Assembly (NCBI GenBank): GCA_033558025.1
Contig: JAUCEF010000008.1
Span: 1,178,001 to 1,242,000, forward strand
DNA from: Phytophthora sp. 'mugwort'
Lineage: Eukaryota; Oomycota; Peronosporomycetes; Peronosporales; Peronosporaceae
Length of the DNA: 64,000 nucleotides
Direction of reading: 5' to 3'
In this document: piece after piece, positions 22,123 to 31,763 of the stretch
Layout of the letters: each line of letters starts with the position of its first letter
Numbering within the stretch: the stretch's first letter is position 1
Notes under the pieces: model-generated
Told to the model about the DNA's origin: nothing
Databases searched by the model: none
The model's input: only the letters and a program-made list of their open reading frames with translations
Program-made: the position numbers and the translations under genes

Positions 22123-22960
22123 GCTACTTCATCGACGAATTTTAGAGCGCAGGCTGGGTTGCCTCTAGATACCGAGCGTGGTGACGTAGTGAGGCCACGG
22201 CATGGCGTGCGAGCACTGTCTTTCCTGGTGTCGAGCCGTCGTCGTAGGACCGTAAGACAAGTATGCTCTGAATAGGGTTGATTGTCGTGGGGTTGTCGGG
22301 ATGTGATTGGACGAGAACTTTGTGCATGAAGCACGTGGATTGGCGAAAATGCAATCTTCGACGTTTTGCGTTAATTCGTACGGTCGTTGAAGTTACCTTG
22401 CGCGCCGTGGTGTGTTGTTGTGGTGTGTGCGGTGCCGTATCCATTGCTGTCGCTCGACGTGCAGACCTCGCCGCCGCCGTCTTTGCATGTGGCGGAGCGG
22501 CAGCCGCATTGGCAGCATATTAGAGCTATATACTGTTCGAGTCATTCGGCTGTCCACCAGACAGCCGCTCTCAGACCGCACGCCAGCGAAGTCACGCCGC
22601 CAGCGGCTTTTCACCACGCGTTAACCCATCGGCAAACCCCCGCTCTGCCAGCGTATGCGTGTACTGTACCTATGATCTTGATGGCTGCTCAGAAACTTGC
22701 AGCAAGCAAATCCGGGTTGCGCCGGGTGCATCTCATGGTCTAGATTGACGAAAGGCGACCACTGAAATGGGTATCTTGTTGTCTAGGGGTGATAGTAGGG
22801 CGTTGAGAATGGGGACGCAGCTTTATTTCGCTCTGTTAGGGCGGTGGTCTGCTATCTACAATATGCACGTCGAATTGTCGGCGCCACTCAGGACGCGGAC
22901 GTTATTGTTGTTGTACTCGGGATCTACTATACGCGTCCAGTGTAGCGGATAGTTGTGTGC
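22123..22960. other. intergenic region
   Basis: No gene recognised. Short ORFs on both strands lack family features. Confidence 0.45.
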
Positions 22961-23401
22961 TTACAGGAAGTACGTGCCCACGGCCAGCACGGCGGCGGTG
23001 GCAGCACCCATGGCACCTGCGACCTGGGAAGCGCCACTCGAGCCAGCTGAGCCAGACGCCGAGGCACTCGCGTCGGCCGTGGCAGAAGACTTCGTTTCGT
23101 CCGTTTCGCTCGACGACTCCGTTGTCGACTCCTGCGAGCCCACAGCGGCGGAACCAGTGGAGCTCGTGGCCGTCGTTGAGTCCATCGTGCCACTCGAAGT
23201 CATGTTCATGCTACTGTCCATACCCGAGGCAGCCGTCGAGGCAGCGGTGGAAGCGGTGGCAGTCGTGTCCGCAGCAGCCGAAGAAGCGGTCGAGGTGGCG
23301 GCCGACGTCGTGGCAGCGGTAGCAGAGGCGGCGGTCGAGGTCTGGCCGTTGACGGCGGCGATGGCGAGGGCGGCGATGACGAGGAACTGGAAGACCTTCA
23401 T
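22961..23401 (-). CDS. small secreted Ser/Thr/Ala-rich protein, probably GPI-anchored (copy 3)
   Basis: 146 residues from ATG 23401. The frame is open further upstream to 23500, but MKVFQFLVIAALAIAAVNGQ at 23401 is the conserved family start and the Inr at 23459 would exclude the upstream codons. The Ala/Ser/Thr-rich middle is more acidic than in the others (ESTTESSSETDETK). The end SGSAGSSGASQVAGAMGAAT with a hydrophobic tail (AVLAVGTYFL) is the predicted GPI signal. Tandem arrangement with copies 1 and 2 points to local duplication. Confidence 0.85.
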   Translation of the reverse strand: MKVFQFLVIAALAIAAVNGQTSTAASATAATTSAATSTASSAAADTTATASTAASTAASGMDSSMNMTSSGTMDSTTATSSTGSAAVGSQESTTESSSETDETKSSATADASASASGSAGSSGASQVAGAMGAATAAVLAVGTYFL

Positions 23402-23427
23402 TTTGGGAGGTGGGGTGGATAGAGGAG

Positions 23428-23459
23428 ACTTGGGCACTTGAAAGTAAATGTGAGAATGA
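23428..23459 (-). promoter_or_regulatory. core promoter of copy 3
   Basis: Minus-strand TCATTCT (23459-23453), then CAAGTGCCCAAGT (23440-23428), the same order and spacing as in copies 1 and 2. Confidence 0.6.
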
Positions 23460-23802
23460 GACTGAAGGCTGCATACATCCGATGCAACACTCTGCAACAA
23501 GGTAAGGCGCCGTTACCAATGCATGAAAGCCCCACCGAACCCGGGGGCGGTGCTGAACGCCTGGAAGAGCGGCAATGGCAAAAAAAAAAAAAAAAAGATA
23601 TCGTGACGTTGAAGTGACAGCGTGGACTGAAACCGTCTGACAATGTAGTCATCGTGACCTCCGGTTCGAAGGTGAACACCGCACGTTTCCGGCGCGGCTT
23701 TCTGGCTACATCTCGCCGTAGAGTATGCACGGCGACGACAACACACATTGCTACCCGAGAGTGTGCAGTCGTCATACAGGTCTCATACTCGCGAAGAGGA
23801 CG

Positions 23803-23876
23803 AGCCATGCACGTGCCTCCCCCTCCCCCCCCCCCCCCCGACCTCGTGGGGGGGGGGGGGAGGCACGTGCATGGCT
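23803..23876. repeat. long palindrome with C-run/G-run core
   Basis: AGCCATGCACGTGCCTCCCC and its exact complement enclose runs of C (left arm) and G (right arm), with only about 8 bp (GACCTCGT) at the centre. The arms of about 33 bp can form a very stable hairpin or cruciform. No gene overlaps it. A run of 16 A lies 220 bp upstream (about 23580-23596). Confidence 0.8.
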
Positions 23877-24329
23877 GGGCCGAGGTGGCTTCAAATCAGA
23901 CCACAAAATGGCAATGGACCTCTCGATTCACGACTCCTAGCGAACCTTCATAAGGCTCTGCAAGTCGCGCTGCCTTATGCTACACCCTTGCTGCAAGCGT
24001 TGTGAGAAATGCATTTGCATCCGAATAAAAGAGCTTGTATTCCCTATCCTATCTGTCGCCACCGAAATGGGCTACAGCACAACATCAAGAGTCTCACTGC
24101 GACCAACGACAGCGGGTGATATTCTATATAATCGAAGAGTTATTGCCAATTCCGGCCAAAATTGCGGAACCTGATCGATTAGAGTCGCCCCCCTACAACT
24201 CACCAACGAACGACAAGTCGATGGGGTTGGCCAAAATGATTTATTAGAACCACTTAATTTGTCGAATCAGGATACAATACACATCATGTTGAAGTGAACA
24301 GGTTGGAGTGACCATGGAGGAAGCGGCAA
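23877..24329. other. spacer before the mariner remnant
   Basis: No gene seen. It may include the left end of the Tc1/mariner-like element, but no matching right terminal repeat was found by eye. Confidence 0.4.
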
Positions 24330-25405
24330 CGCGGCAGCATGCACATCCCAACACGGTGCATCACTGCCTGCACGCGTACTCAAACTCAGCTACAGCAAGA
24401 GGCACTCGCGCACATCTTCAACAAGTCCGAGCGCACCCTGAACAACTGGATGAAGACCTACGAGGAGACTGGAGTGTTCCAGCGCGCTAAGCCCGCATAG
24501 GAAAGGGCATTTGCTGACAATCGCGCATGGCTGCTTCACTACTACAAAGAGCACCCACTTGCATACCTGGACGAAGCGCAGGACGCCTTCACGCGCGCGC
24601 ATCGCATCGCAATCTCAAAAACATCGGTTTGGGCATCATCCACGAGGATGGTCTGACCTGTAAGGTGTTGGAGCGTCGTGTCATGCACATCAAGGAGCAA
24701 GACGTCTTTCGCTTCACAAAAGAACTCAGCCACGTGGACTGGAGCCACCAGAATTTAGTATTCCTCGACGAGGTCTCCTTCGATAACCGGGGCATGATTC
24801 GTAAGCGTGGATACACTCACAAGGGCAAGAAAGTTGCTATTCGGGGCGACTTTGAGAGAAAGCCACAGGTTTCGGTGCTGGCTTTCATTGGAGTCAATGG
24901 AATCATAGACTACTTCAACACCGAGGGGACATTTGATCGAATGGAGTTCACGCAGTGCTGCCAACAGTTTGTGTACTCTTCACGAGGACACGTTCACCAG
25001 TATCCGGGTCCAAACTCGGTATGGATCCTCGACGGCGCGGCCATTCATCGGGACCCAGCGATTGTCCACTGTCTTTGGAGCATCGTTGTCGTTGTCATTT
25101 TCCTCCCAGTCTACTGCCCATTCTCCAACCCGATAGAATCCCTTTTTGGGTATGTCAAGCCCTCTTTCCAGCGCCACTACATCGAGTCAAGCAAGCAAGA
25201 CTTGTTGCCTTTTGTCGTCCAGACATTTCGTCGCTTCGAGGGATTCAACATGGGCAGAGTATTTGAGCATTGCGGCTGGCGAATCCAAGGCTTCTTCGAT
25301 CCTGTTGGACCTCTATCGAGCAAAAAGCGAACAACACCAGACCTCAATTTCGGCGAGTGCAACCACGATATTCTGGATTTCACGGCGATTACGGCTGAGG
25401 CGTAG
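24330..25405 (+). pseudogene. Tc1/mariner (IS630)-type transposase, lightly broken
   Basis: An N-terminal helix-turn-helix part (LQQEALAHIFNKSERTLNNW, then MKTYEETG) ends in a TAG near 24500, and a frameshift near 24620-24640 leads into a long open frame. The catalytic core is intact: FLDEVSFDNRG (first Asp), WILDGAAIHRD (second Asp) and a PFSNPIESLFGYVK motif near 25130-25155 (Glu). The DDE_3 fold, length (about 360 codons) and the 'W.LDGA..H' and 'P.SNPIE' signatures are those of Tc1/mariner-related transposases. One stop and one frameshift separate it from a full-length gene, so decay is recent relative to neighbouring elements. Confidence 0.8.
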
Positions 25406-25426
25406 ATAACTACCAACCATGCAGCA

Positions 25427-25678
25427 CTAGTTCCTTCTGATTCCATCAGCTGTCAGTTGGTCTACTTGAATCTGATGACTGTCACTCCACACAGGAAGCG
25501 TACACATGAACTGCGACCACCCACTCCAATCGGCATGGTCAACTTCGTTGACGTTCACGAGCTCGATCAATGGACCCGGCACTGTGCTAGGGGACGGAGG
25601 AGCCATCTCTCGAATAAACCCCTCGATGATGCTCCTGCGCGTCTCCAAGTTTTGTCTGTGTGGTATTGCAGCACACAC
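25427..25678 (-). pseudogene. unrecognised coding remnant
   Basis: Minus-strand frame with NLETRRSIIEGFIREMAPPS and PLIELVNVNEVDHADWSGW. The sequence looks like real protein but the family is unknown to me. It may be the far end of the decayed ORF at 26427-27859, separated from it by the LTR-like insert at 25739-26413. Confidence 0.35.
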
Positions 25679-25738
25679 AAAATCGTCAGATGTGGATACT
25701 AGGCAAGAAACACAACAATAGCCGAGCTAGTCGGCCCT

Positions 25739-26413
25739 TGTTAGCCTGCGCTGGGTTGCCCCTAGCGATTCGGCCCTTCCGGGACAGTGATGTCTCGCTT
25801 CCGCTGAGACCAAGTGCCCAAGCCAGTCAATTCACAAAAGTCAGCTGAGCTGACTACCGCTGGCTCAGATATCCCGTGTCCTCCGCTATAGAGTGGACGA
25901 CGGCGCGTTAGCGCTTTGACGGTCGCCGAGAGCAAAGGCTTCTCGGCTAGAAGTGTTACGGTACCCGGGCTGTACGACGTACCGGCCCGCCGAGTTCGGC
26001 AGGACTTGGTCCTTCGCGCTTGGCGAGACACGCCCTTCCTCGGGCCGACCTAGTTCCCTTGGCGCTACCACTCAACACCCCACAAGCTATGCCTCTCGGG
26101 TGTCGATGGAAACCGTAATCCGGCCCGTGCAGGGACTTACCGGACAGTGTACAGTTGTCTTGGACTTGGAAAGAGTTACTCTGTTATCATTTTATCTCCC
26201 GGGAGCCCCCAAGGGGCTCCTCTTATTGTTAACTATGTTCCTATACAAATACCAAGTGAAATGAAGTTCGCTCGGATCTCGACCGACCCTTCACAAAGAT
26301 CCCAATGTAATCACCCGAGCTCAGCGACCGACTGAGTTCATCCAATCAAATAGCCGAGTTGCCAGCTGACTTCGTACTCAGCGGATAGTACCGTGGCTGT
26401 CTCTTAACTGCCA
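25739..26413. repeat. possible solo LTR
   Basis: A non-coding block with TG...CA ends. Read on the minus strand it contains a TATA-like GATAAAATGATAA and a strong hairpin GGGAGCCCCCAAGGGGCTCC (about 26200-26220). Short CCGAG/CTCGG and AGCTGA motifs recur through it. It separates two coding-like stretches on the same strand. No 5-bp target duplication is evident at these ends, so the exact borders or the identity may be wrong. Confidence 0.3.
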
Positions 26414-26426
26414 TATGTGAACCATC

Positions 26427-27859
26427 TCATCTGGCGTTCACTACACCACATCTGTGTCTCCCCATGTGTTGACCAAATGTCTCCCAGTCACGGTGGAGAT
26501 CCTCGTAGTCCTCCAAAGAGCCATTCACGCAGTCTAACGCCACATTTGCCGATCGCGCCAGGTTTGACAGGTGCCGCTTGAGTGTCGAGTCGGATGGCCG
26601 AAGCAGGTTCGCAACATCGTCAAGTGGCGGCTGTGCAACCGCTGCCTCCCGAGTAGATCTGTTCAGGTTGCGAGTGATATGATTACCCCACATACGCCAG
26701 ACAACCGCTTCTTCGCTGAACGTCGCCCTCCCCCTCCACTGTTCTTGAAGGCTCGCAACAATGACACGAAGCGAAACTTCAGCCGTCGCACCTGCTCGGT
26801 CATCTGCTCCGGGCGAATGCACGCTTATTTGAAAGCATTCAGATTTTAGCCCGTGTTATAGCCATACCAAACTCGTAGATTAAGAATGCCACAGTTTCAC
26901 CACGCGTCTTTACTAGCCATCGATTCCACGCTTGCTCAGACTCTGCAGTGTACACAATGCGTTTCTTTAGTTTGAGTTGCATCACCTTTGACCATTCGTC
27001 CACGTTGGGTAGCTCCGTAGACCAAACATCATCAGTCTTCACGGCTCTGCATTTCACGCGAGAGTCAAACTGCCCCCACAGCTTCTGAAGGATCTCGCTG
27101 AATGAGCTGCCGTTTCCAATGATGTCATCCAGCGTATTTCCCGATGTATCAGCTGTCCGATGGTGGTCTTAACAAAGGATCGCACCACCAGCTGATAAAT
27201 ATGATCTTGTGTGGAAGCAGGAGGCTGATCTTCCGTTGCTGTCTACGTCGGTGAACGCAGCGTTTCAGCTGGCTGAGGAGTGGCTTGCCCTGGCAGGCTC
27301 ACTCGATGTTTTAAGCGCCCTCCACTCACCACGCTCTGTCGACCTAGTAGGTTCTCTTCATGGAGTGGAATCTGTCGATGCTGTAGGTGCCCTAGACACA
27401 GCAGACCCCCTTGCGACAGCGGATCCACTTCATACAGCGAGCTCTCTTGGTGTAGCGGGTGATCTTCGAGCATCGAGCCCTCTCCACGCAGCTGAGATCC
27501 TTCAGGCAACGAGCTCTCACCGCGAGGCTGGTAGGCTTGAGGCAGCAAGCTCTCTTGACGCAGCAGACTACCTTGGCGCAGCGGGCCCTCTTCATGTAGT
27601 AGGTGCTCCTCGGGCGGCGATCTCCTGCACGCTGCGAGTCCTCTTGACGCAGCAGGTGCTCGTAAGTCAGCGAACCCTCTTGGTGCAGAAGCCCCGGAGC
27701 CAGTGGGCACTCTTCATGCCGCGTGATCACTTGGAGCGGCGGGTTCTCTCGAGGTAGCGGCCGGACAGGGCCAGGATATGGTACTGGGCGCGGATGACGG
27801 CGCGATCGGGCCAATCTTCCTCCCGTGGCAGGATCTTGTGAGCGCTGGCCGGACGCCAT
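26427..27859 (-). pseudogene. decayed ORF of unknown family with a repeat-rich N-terminus
   Basis: Minus strand, from MASGQRSQDPATGGRL (27859). An Arg/Pro-rich start is followed by a Leu/Gln/Glu-rich region of degenerate tandem repeats (LRQGSLLRQESLL type, 27300-27640). Next come WSTELPNVDEWSKVMQLKLK and WNRWLVKTRGETVAFLIYEF (27040-26860), then VVWRMWGNHITRNLNRSTRE and a helical stretch ending CGVVNAR and TGA. Three or more frame breaks are needed to join these. No catalytic motif is visible. The pattern (basic start, helical middle) could be a retroelement Gag or a cellular low-complexity protein; I cannot decide. Confidence 0.35.
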
Positions 27860-28241
27860 AGCAAAGGAGACTCGTGAGTGCGGAAAGGAAAGTAGAGTGC
27901 AGCTCACCTACTAGTCGTCGCGTTTTATTCTGTTTTTTGCAGTTTGGTCGATGTGTTGGGCGATTTCGCTCGATCGATTTGATGAATCGTGTTCGGAAAG
28001 TTCGAGTAGTACTCGCAATATCCACCGACCTACCCTCTCGCTGGACTGGTTTACTTGAGTATAAAATCGCTTGCTGTTGAGCAAGACAACAACAAAAAGT
28101 ATAATTCCGCGGTTATTCGATAAGCGCAAGCGTTTATTAATAAGACTCATCATGAAAGTACGTGTTGCCGAGAAGATGCATCTGGTGGCTCTGCGCTAGA
28201 GCTACCTACTACGAGCGTATTTTTTTTCGTCTTTGTTCGAT

Positions 28242-28505
28242 TCATGCAAGGGTAGCAACAGCTAGCGCTACAGCTGTCGTGAAGACCCTGGCGGGAATAA
28301 CACAGGAGGCGCCGCTGGTGCCCGATGCTGAGTCGTTTGCACCCGCGATAACGGAGCCGGACATGCTGGATGCGCCGAGGATAACGTCGAGCGCGTCCTT
28401 CGAGACTTCTTCAGTAGTGGTGGAGTCCGTTTGCGGGGCACTCACAACCGTGTCGAGGATCACGGCAGTCAGAGCAACAATGACGAGGAATCTGAAAACT
28501 TGCAT
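28242..28505 (-). CDS. small secreted protein related to the 20-23 kb family
   Basis: 87 residues from ATG 28505: MQVFRFLVIVALTAVILDTV as signal peptide (likely cut after VVSA), a short acidic Thr/Ser linker, and SGTSGASCVIPARVF with a hydrophobic end. The start (M-x-V-F-x-F-L-V-I-x-A-L) and the SGSSGAS-like C-terminus match the three paralogues upstream, but the low-complexity middle is largely lost and one Cys is present. It could be a shortened, still functional member or a decaying one. Upstream in-frame codons to 28562 lack family similarity and were left out. Confidence 0.6.
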   Translation of the reverse strand: MQVFRFLVIVALTAVILDTVVSAPQTDSTTTEEVSKDALDVILGASSMSGSVIAGANDSASGTSGASCVIPARVFTTAVALAVATLA

Positions 28506-28959
28506 TGCTATTGCTTGGTTATCGACGCGAACTATAGCTGGTGGTTGTCTGAGGAACTCCATAATGACAGGACCGGCGAAAGATCAGCATGCGCGGACAC
28601 TTCAGCCATTGGTGAGTGGAGATCGAACATGAGTTCACGCTCTTATCTCCGCCATGAAGTGCATCTCGCGCGCGTTAGCTAACCTACTTATTGAAGAGGT
28701 CCATAGAGAAGCTTTCAACAGAGGTGAGGTCGAAGATGAAGGGACGCCGAGGCGTCCAGGGACAATCTGATGGACGAGCTAATGAACGACCCTGAGGCCG
28801 ATGAGGTCCCCCCAGCACTGGTCAAAGACGCCGGAACGCTGTAGTTGGAGGATGAAGTGGAGTCGATAAGGTCTACCCCTGCGGATTGTTGAGGAACGCG
28901 GGCGTTAAAACGATGAGAGCTTCTTCCTCACTCGCAATATCTGGTACTCGAAAATTAGT
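28506..28959. other. spacer
   Basis: No gene recognised. It may include the decayed start of the ankyrin pseudogene. Confidence 0.4.
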
Positions 28960-30193
28960 TTCAGCAAGGATGTCAATTCCAGTCACCTCCAGTCTGCCAT
29001 TGCAAGCGAAGACAGTGGTCCACGACCGTTAGGCCTGAAAGAAGCTCCCATATCGCGCCAGTTGAGCCTTCCCATTTTCAAAATTATCTCCGACCAGCTT
29101 CGATCAAGATTTATTCGATAAACCCTACCCTTATCGTCCTCCGGATCTCTACCGCGACTTCTACGAAAGCTACTCGAGACAATGCTACAACTACTTGAGG
29201 TTGAGCCCTTATTGGTGCACGCTCGCAATGCAGATAGAGCAACGTATTTGATGTTAGCTACCAGCCACGCTGATACGACGCGAGCCATACAAATGATGAA
29301 GCTGCTGGTGGAGAGAGGAGCGTTTCTTGGTTCCCACGACTGCCACCGCCGACATACTTTGCTATATGCGTGTATGCAGGACGCTGAACGGGCAGTCATT
29401 GAAGCTCTACTCGCTTGGAATGAATTTTGTGGTGGCACGAAGTTCAAATGGCACGATCGCGATTCGCGAGGTCAAAGTGCTTTAGTACTGGCCAGTACAC
29501 AGGCCAATACACCCGTGACAACGCTTCTTCTGGGCAAAATTGACATTGGCGTATGCCAAGCAAAATCATCCTTTCAGAGTATTAAAGGTAGCTATCGACT
29601 CGGGTAGTGAGAACCACGCACTAGCCGTCGCTCTTCATGGAAAGATCCAAACGTCAATTGAAGAACCCGAAATTACTCGTTACCGAGGCAGTTGAGCACC
29701 TGAATTTGACTGGACAATCTCTACGTGCACTGACGCTGCTGTGGATCATGGCATGCTTAGCTTAGTTCAGGTGCTGAACCAGTGCAACCGACGAAAGGTA
29801 TCGAGAGCCGTGTGGTACCAAGTCCACGAATCCTTTAAAGCTGGAGTCAGCATCTTGACAGCTGTATCACGAGTACTTATTTCTATTGGGGAGGTATTTC
29901 ACTGACGCTTGAGATGGAATCATGTTCGGGAGCTCTGTCTGGAGCGCTACGGAGCTAAACGAACCGGGTTGGACGGACCCCGAAATCGTCTTTTAATGTG
30001 TCTTCCTGGTGATGTTTTCCATCGGATAATAGCGTTTGTAATCCCGTCAGCTTTTGAACACCCGTCCAATATCGAGAAACGATGGTGCAACTGCGACAAT
30101 ATTTCTGTATTAGGTGATTGCCGCTGGCATGATTGTTACATGGCAAGACGAACGGACTACGATCCATTGTTCAATTATAGCGGAACCCTCTAG
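28960..30193 (+). pseudogene. ankyrin-repeat protein pseudogene
   Basis: The frame at 29182-29607 reads as ankyrin repeats: MLQLLEVEPLLVHARNADRA, MKLLVERGAFLGSHDCHRRH and RDSRGQSALVLASTQANTPV. Upstream in another frame is FKIISDQLRSRFIR; downstream, after breaks, is WNHVRELCLERYGAKR and LPGDVFHRIIAFVIPSAFEH (29980-30050), a hydrophobic motif like those at the end of some oomycete ankyrin proteins. At least three frameshifts or stops interrupt it. Ankyrin repeats mediate protein binding; no catalytic domain is present. The start and exact limits are uncertain. Confidence 0.55.
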
Positions 30194-30335
30194 CAACTGA
30201 GAGAGAAGACGCCGTGAATGCACAAACTGACTAAAACTATTTTTTTATAAAACAAACTGACAGTTCTATAATTTTGAACATCGATGGTATACTAAAATAC
30301 CTCACAAAAACGGCAACAGTTCTAGTTCAGAAGAC

Positions 30336-30779
30336 TCATGCTTTGTGTCCGCTTGATGCAGTTAATTTCTTCATCGCCAGCCGGAGTCGACGATTTGAGC
30401 TTCGGTTGGAGTGAATGAGCCCTTTCCACCACTTTTCGATCTTCTGGAGCAGTCCATTATTGTAGTACGTGGAATTAGTAATTGTGCCGTCGCCATTGTT
30501 TATAGTAGTAGTAGTCGAAACTCCAGCTGCCGTTCGCCCTCCCTCGCCTGATGTAATGACCCCAGAGTTAATCCGTTCTTCTTCATTCCACGAGAGGTCG
30601 GTCGACTTGCGGGAATCGGCAGGCGAGTTCAGAGCCTCGAAGGACAATAACTTCCGCGTGCTGTCGTCAACGGGTTTGGCGATTGTCGCTATGATATCAT
30701 TATTGCTGGCAGTAGCTGCGCCGTCGTCGCTTGCCAGAAGCGTGACCATAATCGCCAGCACTAATTTGCTCGGACGCAT
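30336..30779 (-). CDS. candidate RXLR effector (RKLL variant)
   Basis: 147 residues. MRPSKLVLAIMVTLLASDDG is a secretion signal with cleavage likely after ATA. At about residue 43 stands TRKLLS, a degenerate RXLR, followed about 22 residues on by NEEERI as the EER motif: the standard order of oomycete host-translocated effectors. The C-terminal half has a Gly/Thr/Asn-rich stretch (STTTTINNGDGTITNSTYYN) and a basic amphipathic end (LLQKIEKWWKGLIHSNRSS, then RRLRLAMKKL). No WY fold is obvious. The frame is open upstream to 30902, but ATG 30779 gives the signal peptide. It lies in gene-poor, transposon-rich DNA, the usual setting. No lesion is seen; expression is unknown. Confidence 0.75.
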   Translation of the reverse strand: MRPSKLVLAIMVTLLASDDGAATASNNDIIATIAKPVDDSTRKLLSFEALNSPADSRKSTDLSWNEEERINSGVITSGEGGRTAAGVSTTTTINNGDGTITNSTYYNNGLLQKIEKWWKGLIHSNRSSNRRLRLAMKKLTASSGHKA

Positions 30780-31478
30780 CTCGCTTGGGAGCTGGATAGG
30801 GATGGCTTGAGTGCTGTTCGTGTTGTCAAGGAGACGTCTCGACCAGCTGCTGTATACCGGTAGGATACCGGTATGACCTTCACTCAGTGGCACCGCAATC
30901 ATCCTGTGATTACGAGATGAAGATTACGTCACGGTGTTTATGGGACGGTGTTTACGCCACGGACGATTACGCCATGGGTGGAGGGTACAAGATTGTGGGT
31001 ACATGATGGGCTCTATGTGGCACTCCCTGATTGGCTGAAGTAACTCAGTATCCAGTAGAGAATCCAGTAGAGTGTACCCAGTAGGTAGAACTGTAGGCTT
31101 AGAGGTAGCAAGAAGTTTGCGAACTAAGGACCTAAATCAATCACTTTGCATTTTGCCATCAAGTGACCAAGCCTTTTGTTCGCTGGTCAGCGCAAGGTAT
31201 GAAATGGTTCGTCGAGGTGATGCCTCCACTCAGCTCTTACGAAAATGGGGTCGGGTTGCGGCTTTGGAACTTTGTGCATGGGATTTGACTTCTGGAAACA
31301 TACCTACATATACAGTATGTGTACTGGTATTGTACCAGGACAAAATGGTCGTCGGTTTCGTGAGGCGGGGCGCTAGGCTGATGGTGGAATAACGGTAGCG
31401 ACAAGGGAGGAGCCGTAATTTAAAACGCGCCCACCAGGTTAGTGCTCGTCATAGAGTTTGAGACGCTCGGTACTTGCT
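30780..31478. other. upstream region of the RXLR gene and spacer
   Basis: No further gene recognised. CCATCCC about 25 bp before the RXLR start is a weak match to the Inr consensus. Short TTACG(TC)CACGG repeats occur at 30925-30975. Confidence 0.4.
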
Positions 31479-31561
31479 CACAAGGGTGGCCTTAGCGGCT
31501 TCCAAATGGTTAGAGCACCGCCCGTGTTGTGGCGATCTTGTTAAAAAAAAAAAAAAAAAAA
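31479..31561 (+). repeat. tRNA-half-like sequence with poly(A) tail
   Basis: A stretch with a tRNA A-box-like segment (CAAATGGTTAGAGCACCGCCC, D-arm pairing GCTT/GAGC) and a possible anticodon stem (CGCC/GGCG) is followed by TCTTGTT and 19 A. There is no T-arm. This looks like a 5' tRNA half copied by retroposition or the head of a short SINE, not a functional tRNA. Confidence 0.3.
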
Positions 31562-31763
31562 CATTGATCTCTCGGTTTAATAGATCTCAAACCCAGATTC
31601 CACCTACGCAGTCACATAGGCACCACTCACAGGGGTACCAACCCCGGTAGCAAATATTAGAAAAATGCATCAAAGGTTGCATATAATGCCAGATATGCAG
31701 TGATATCAAGAACGTGCTTTGTCATTGACATTTACGTACATCTTTTCCTGTAAGACTGGTGCT

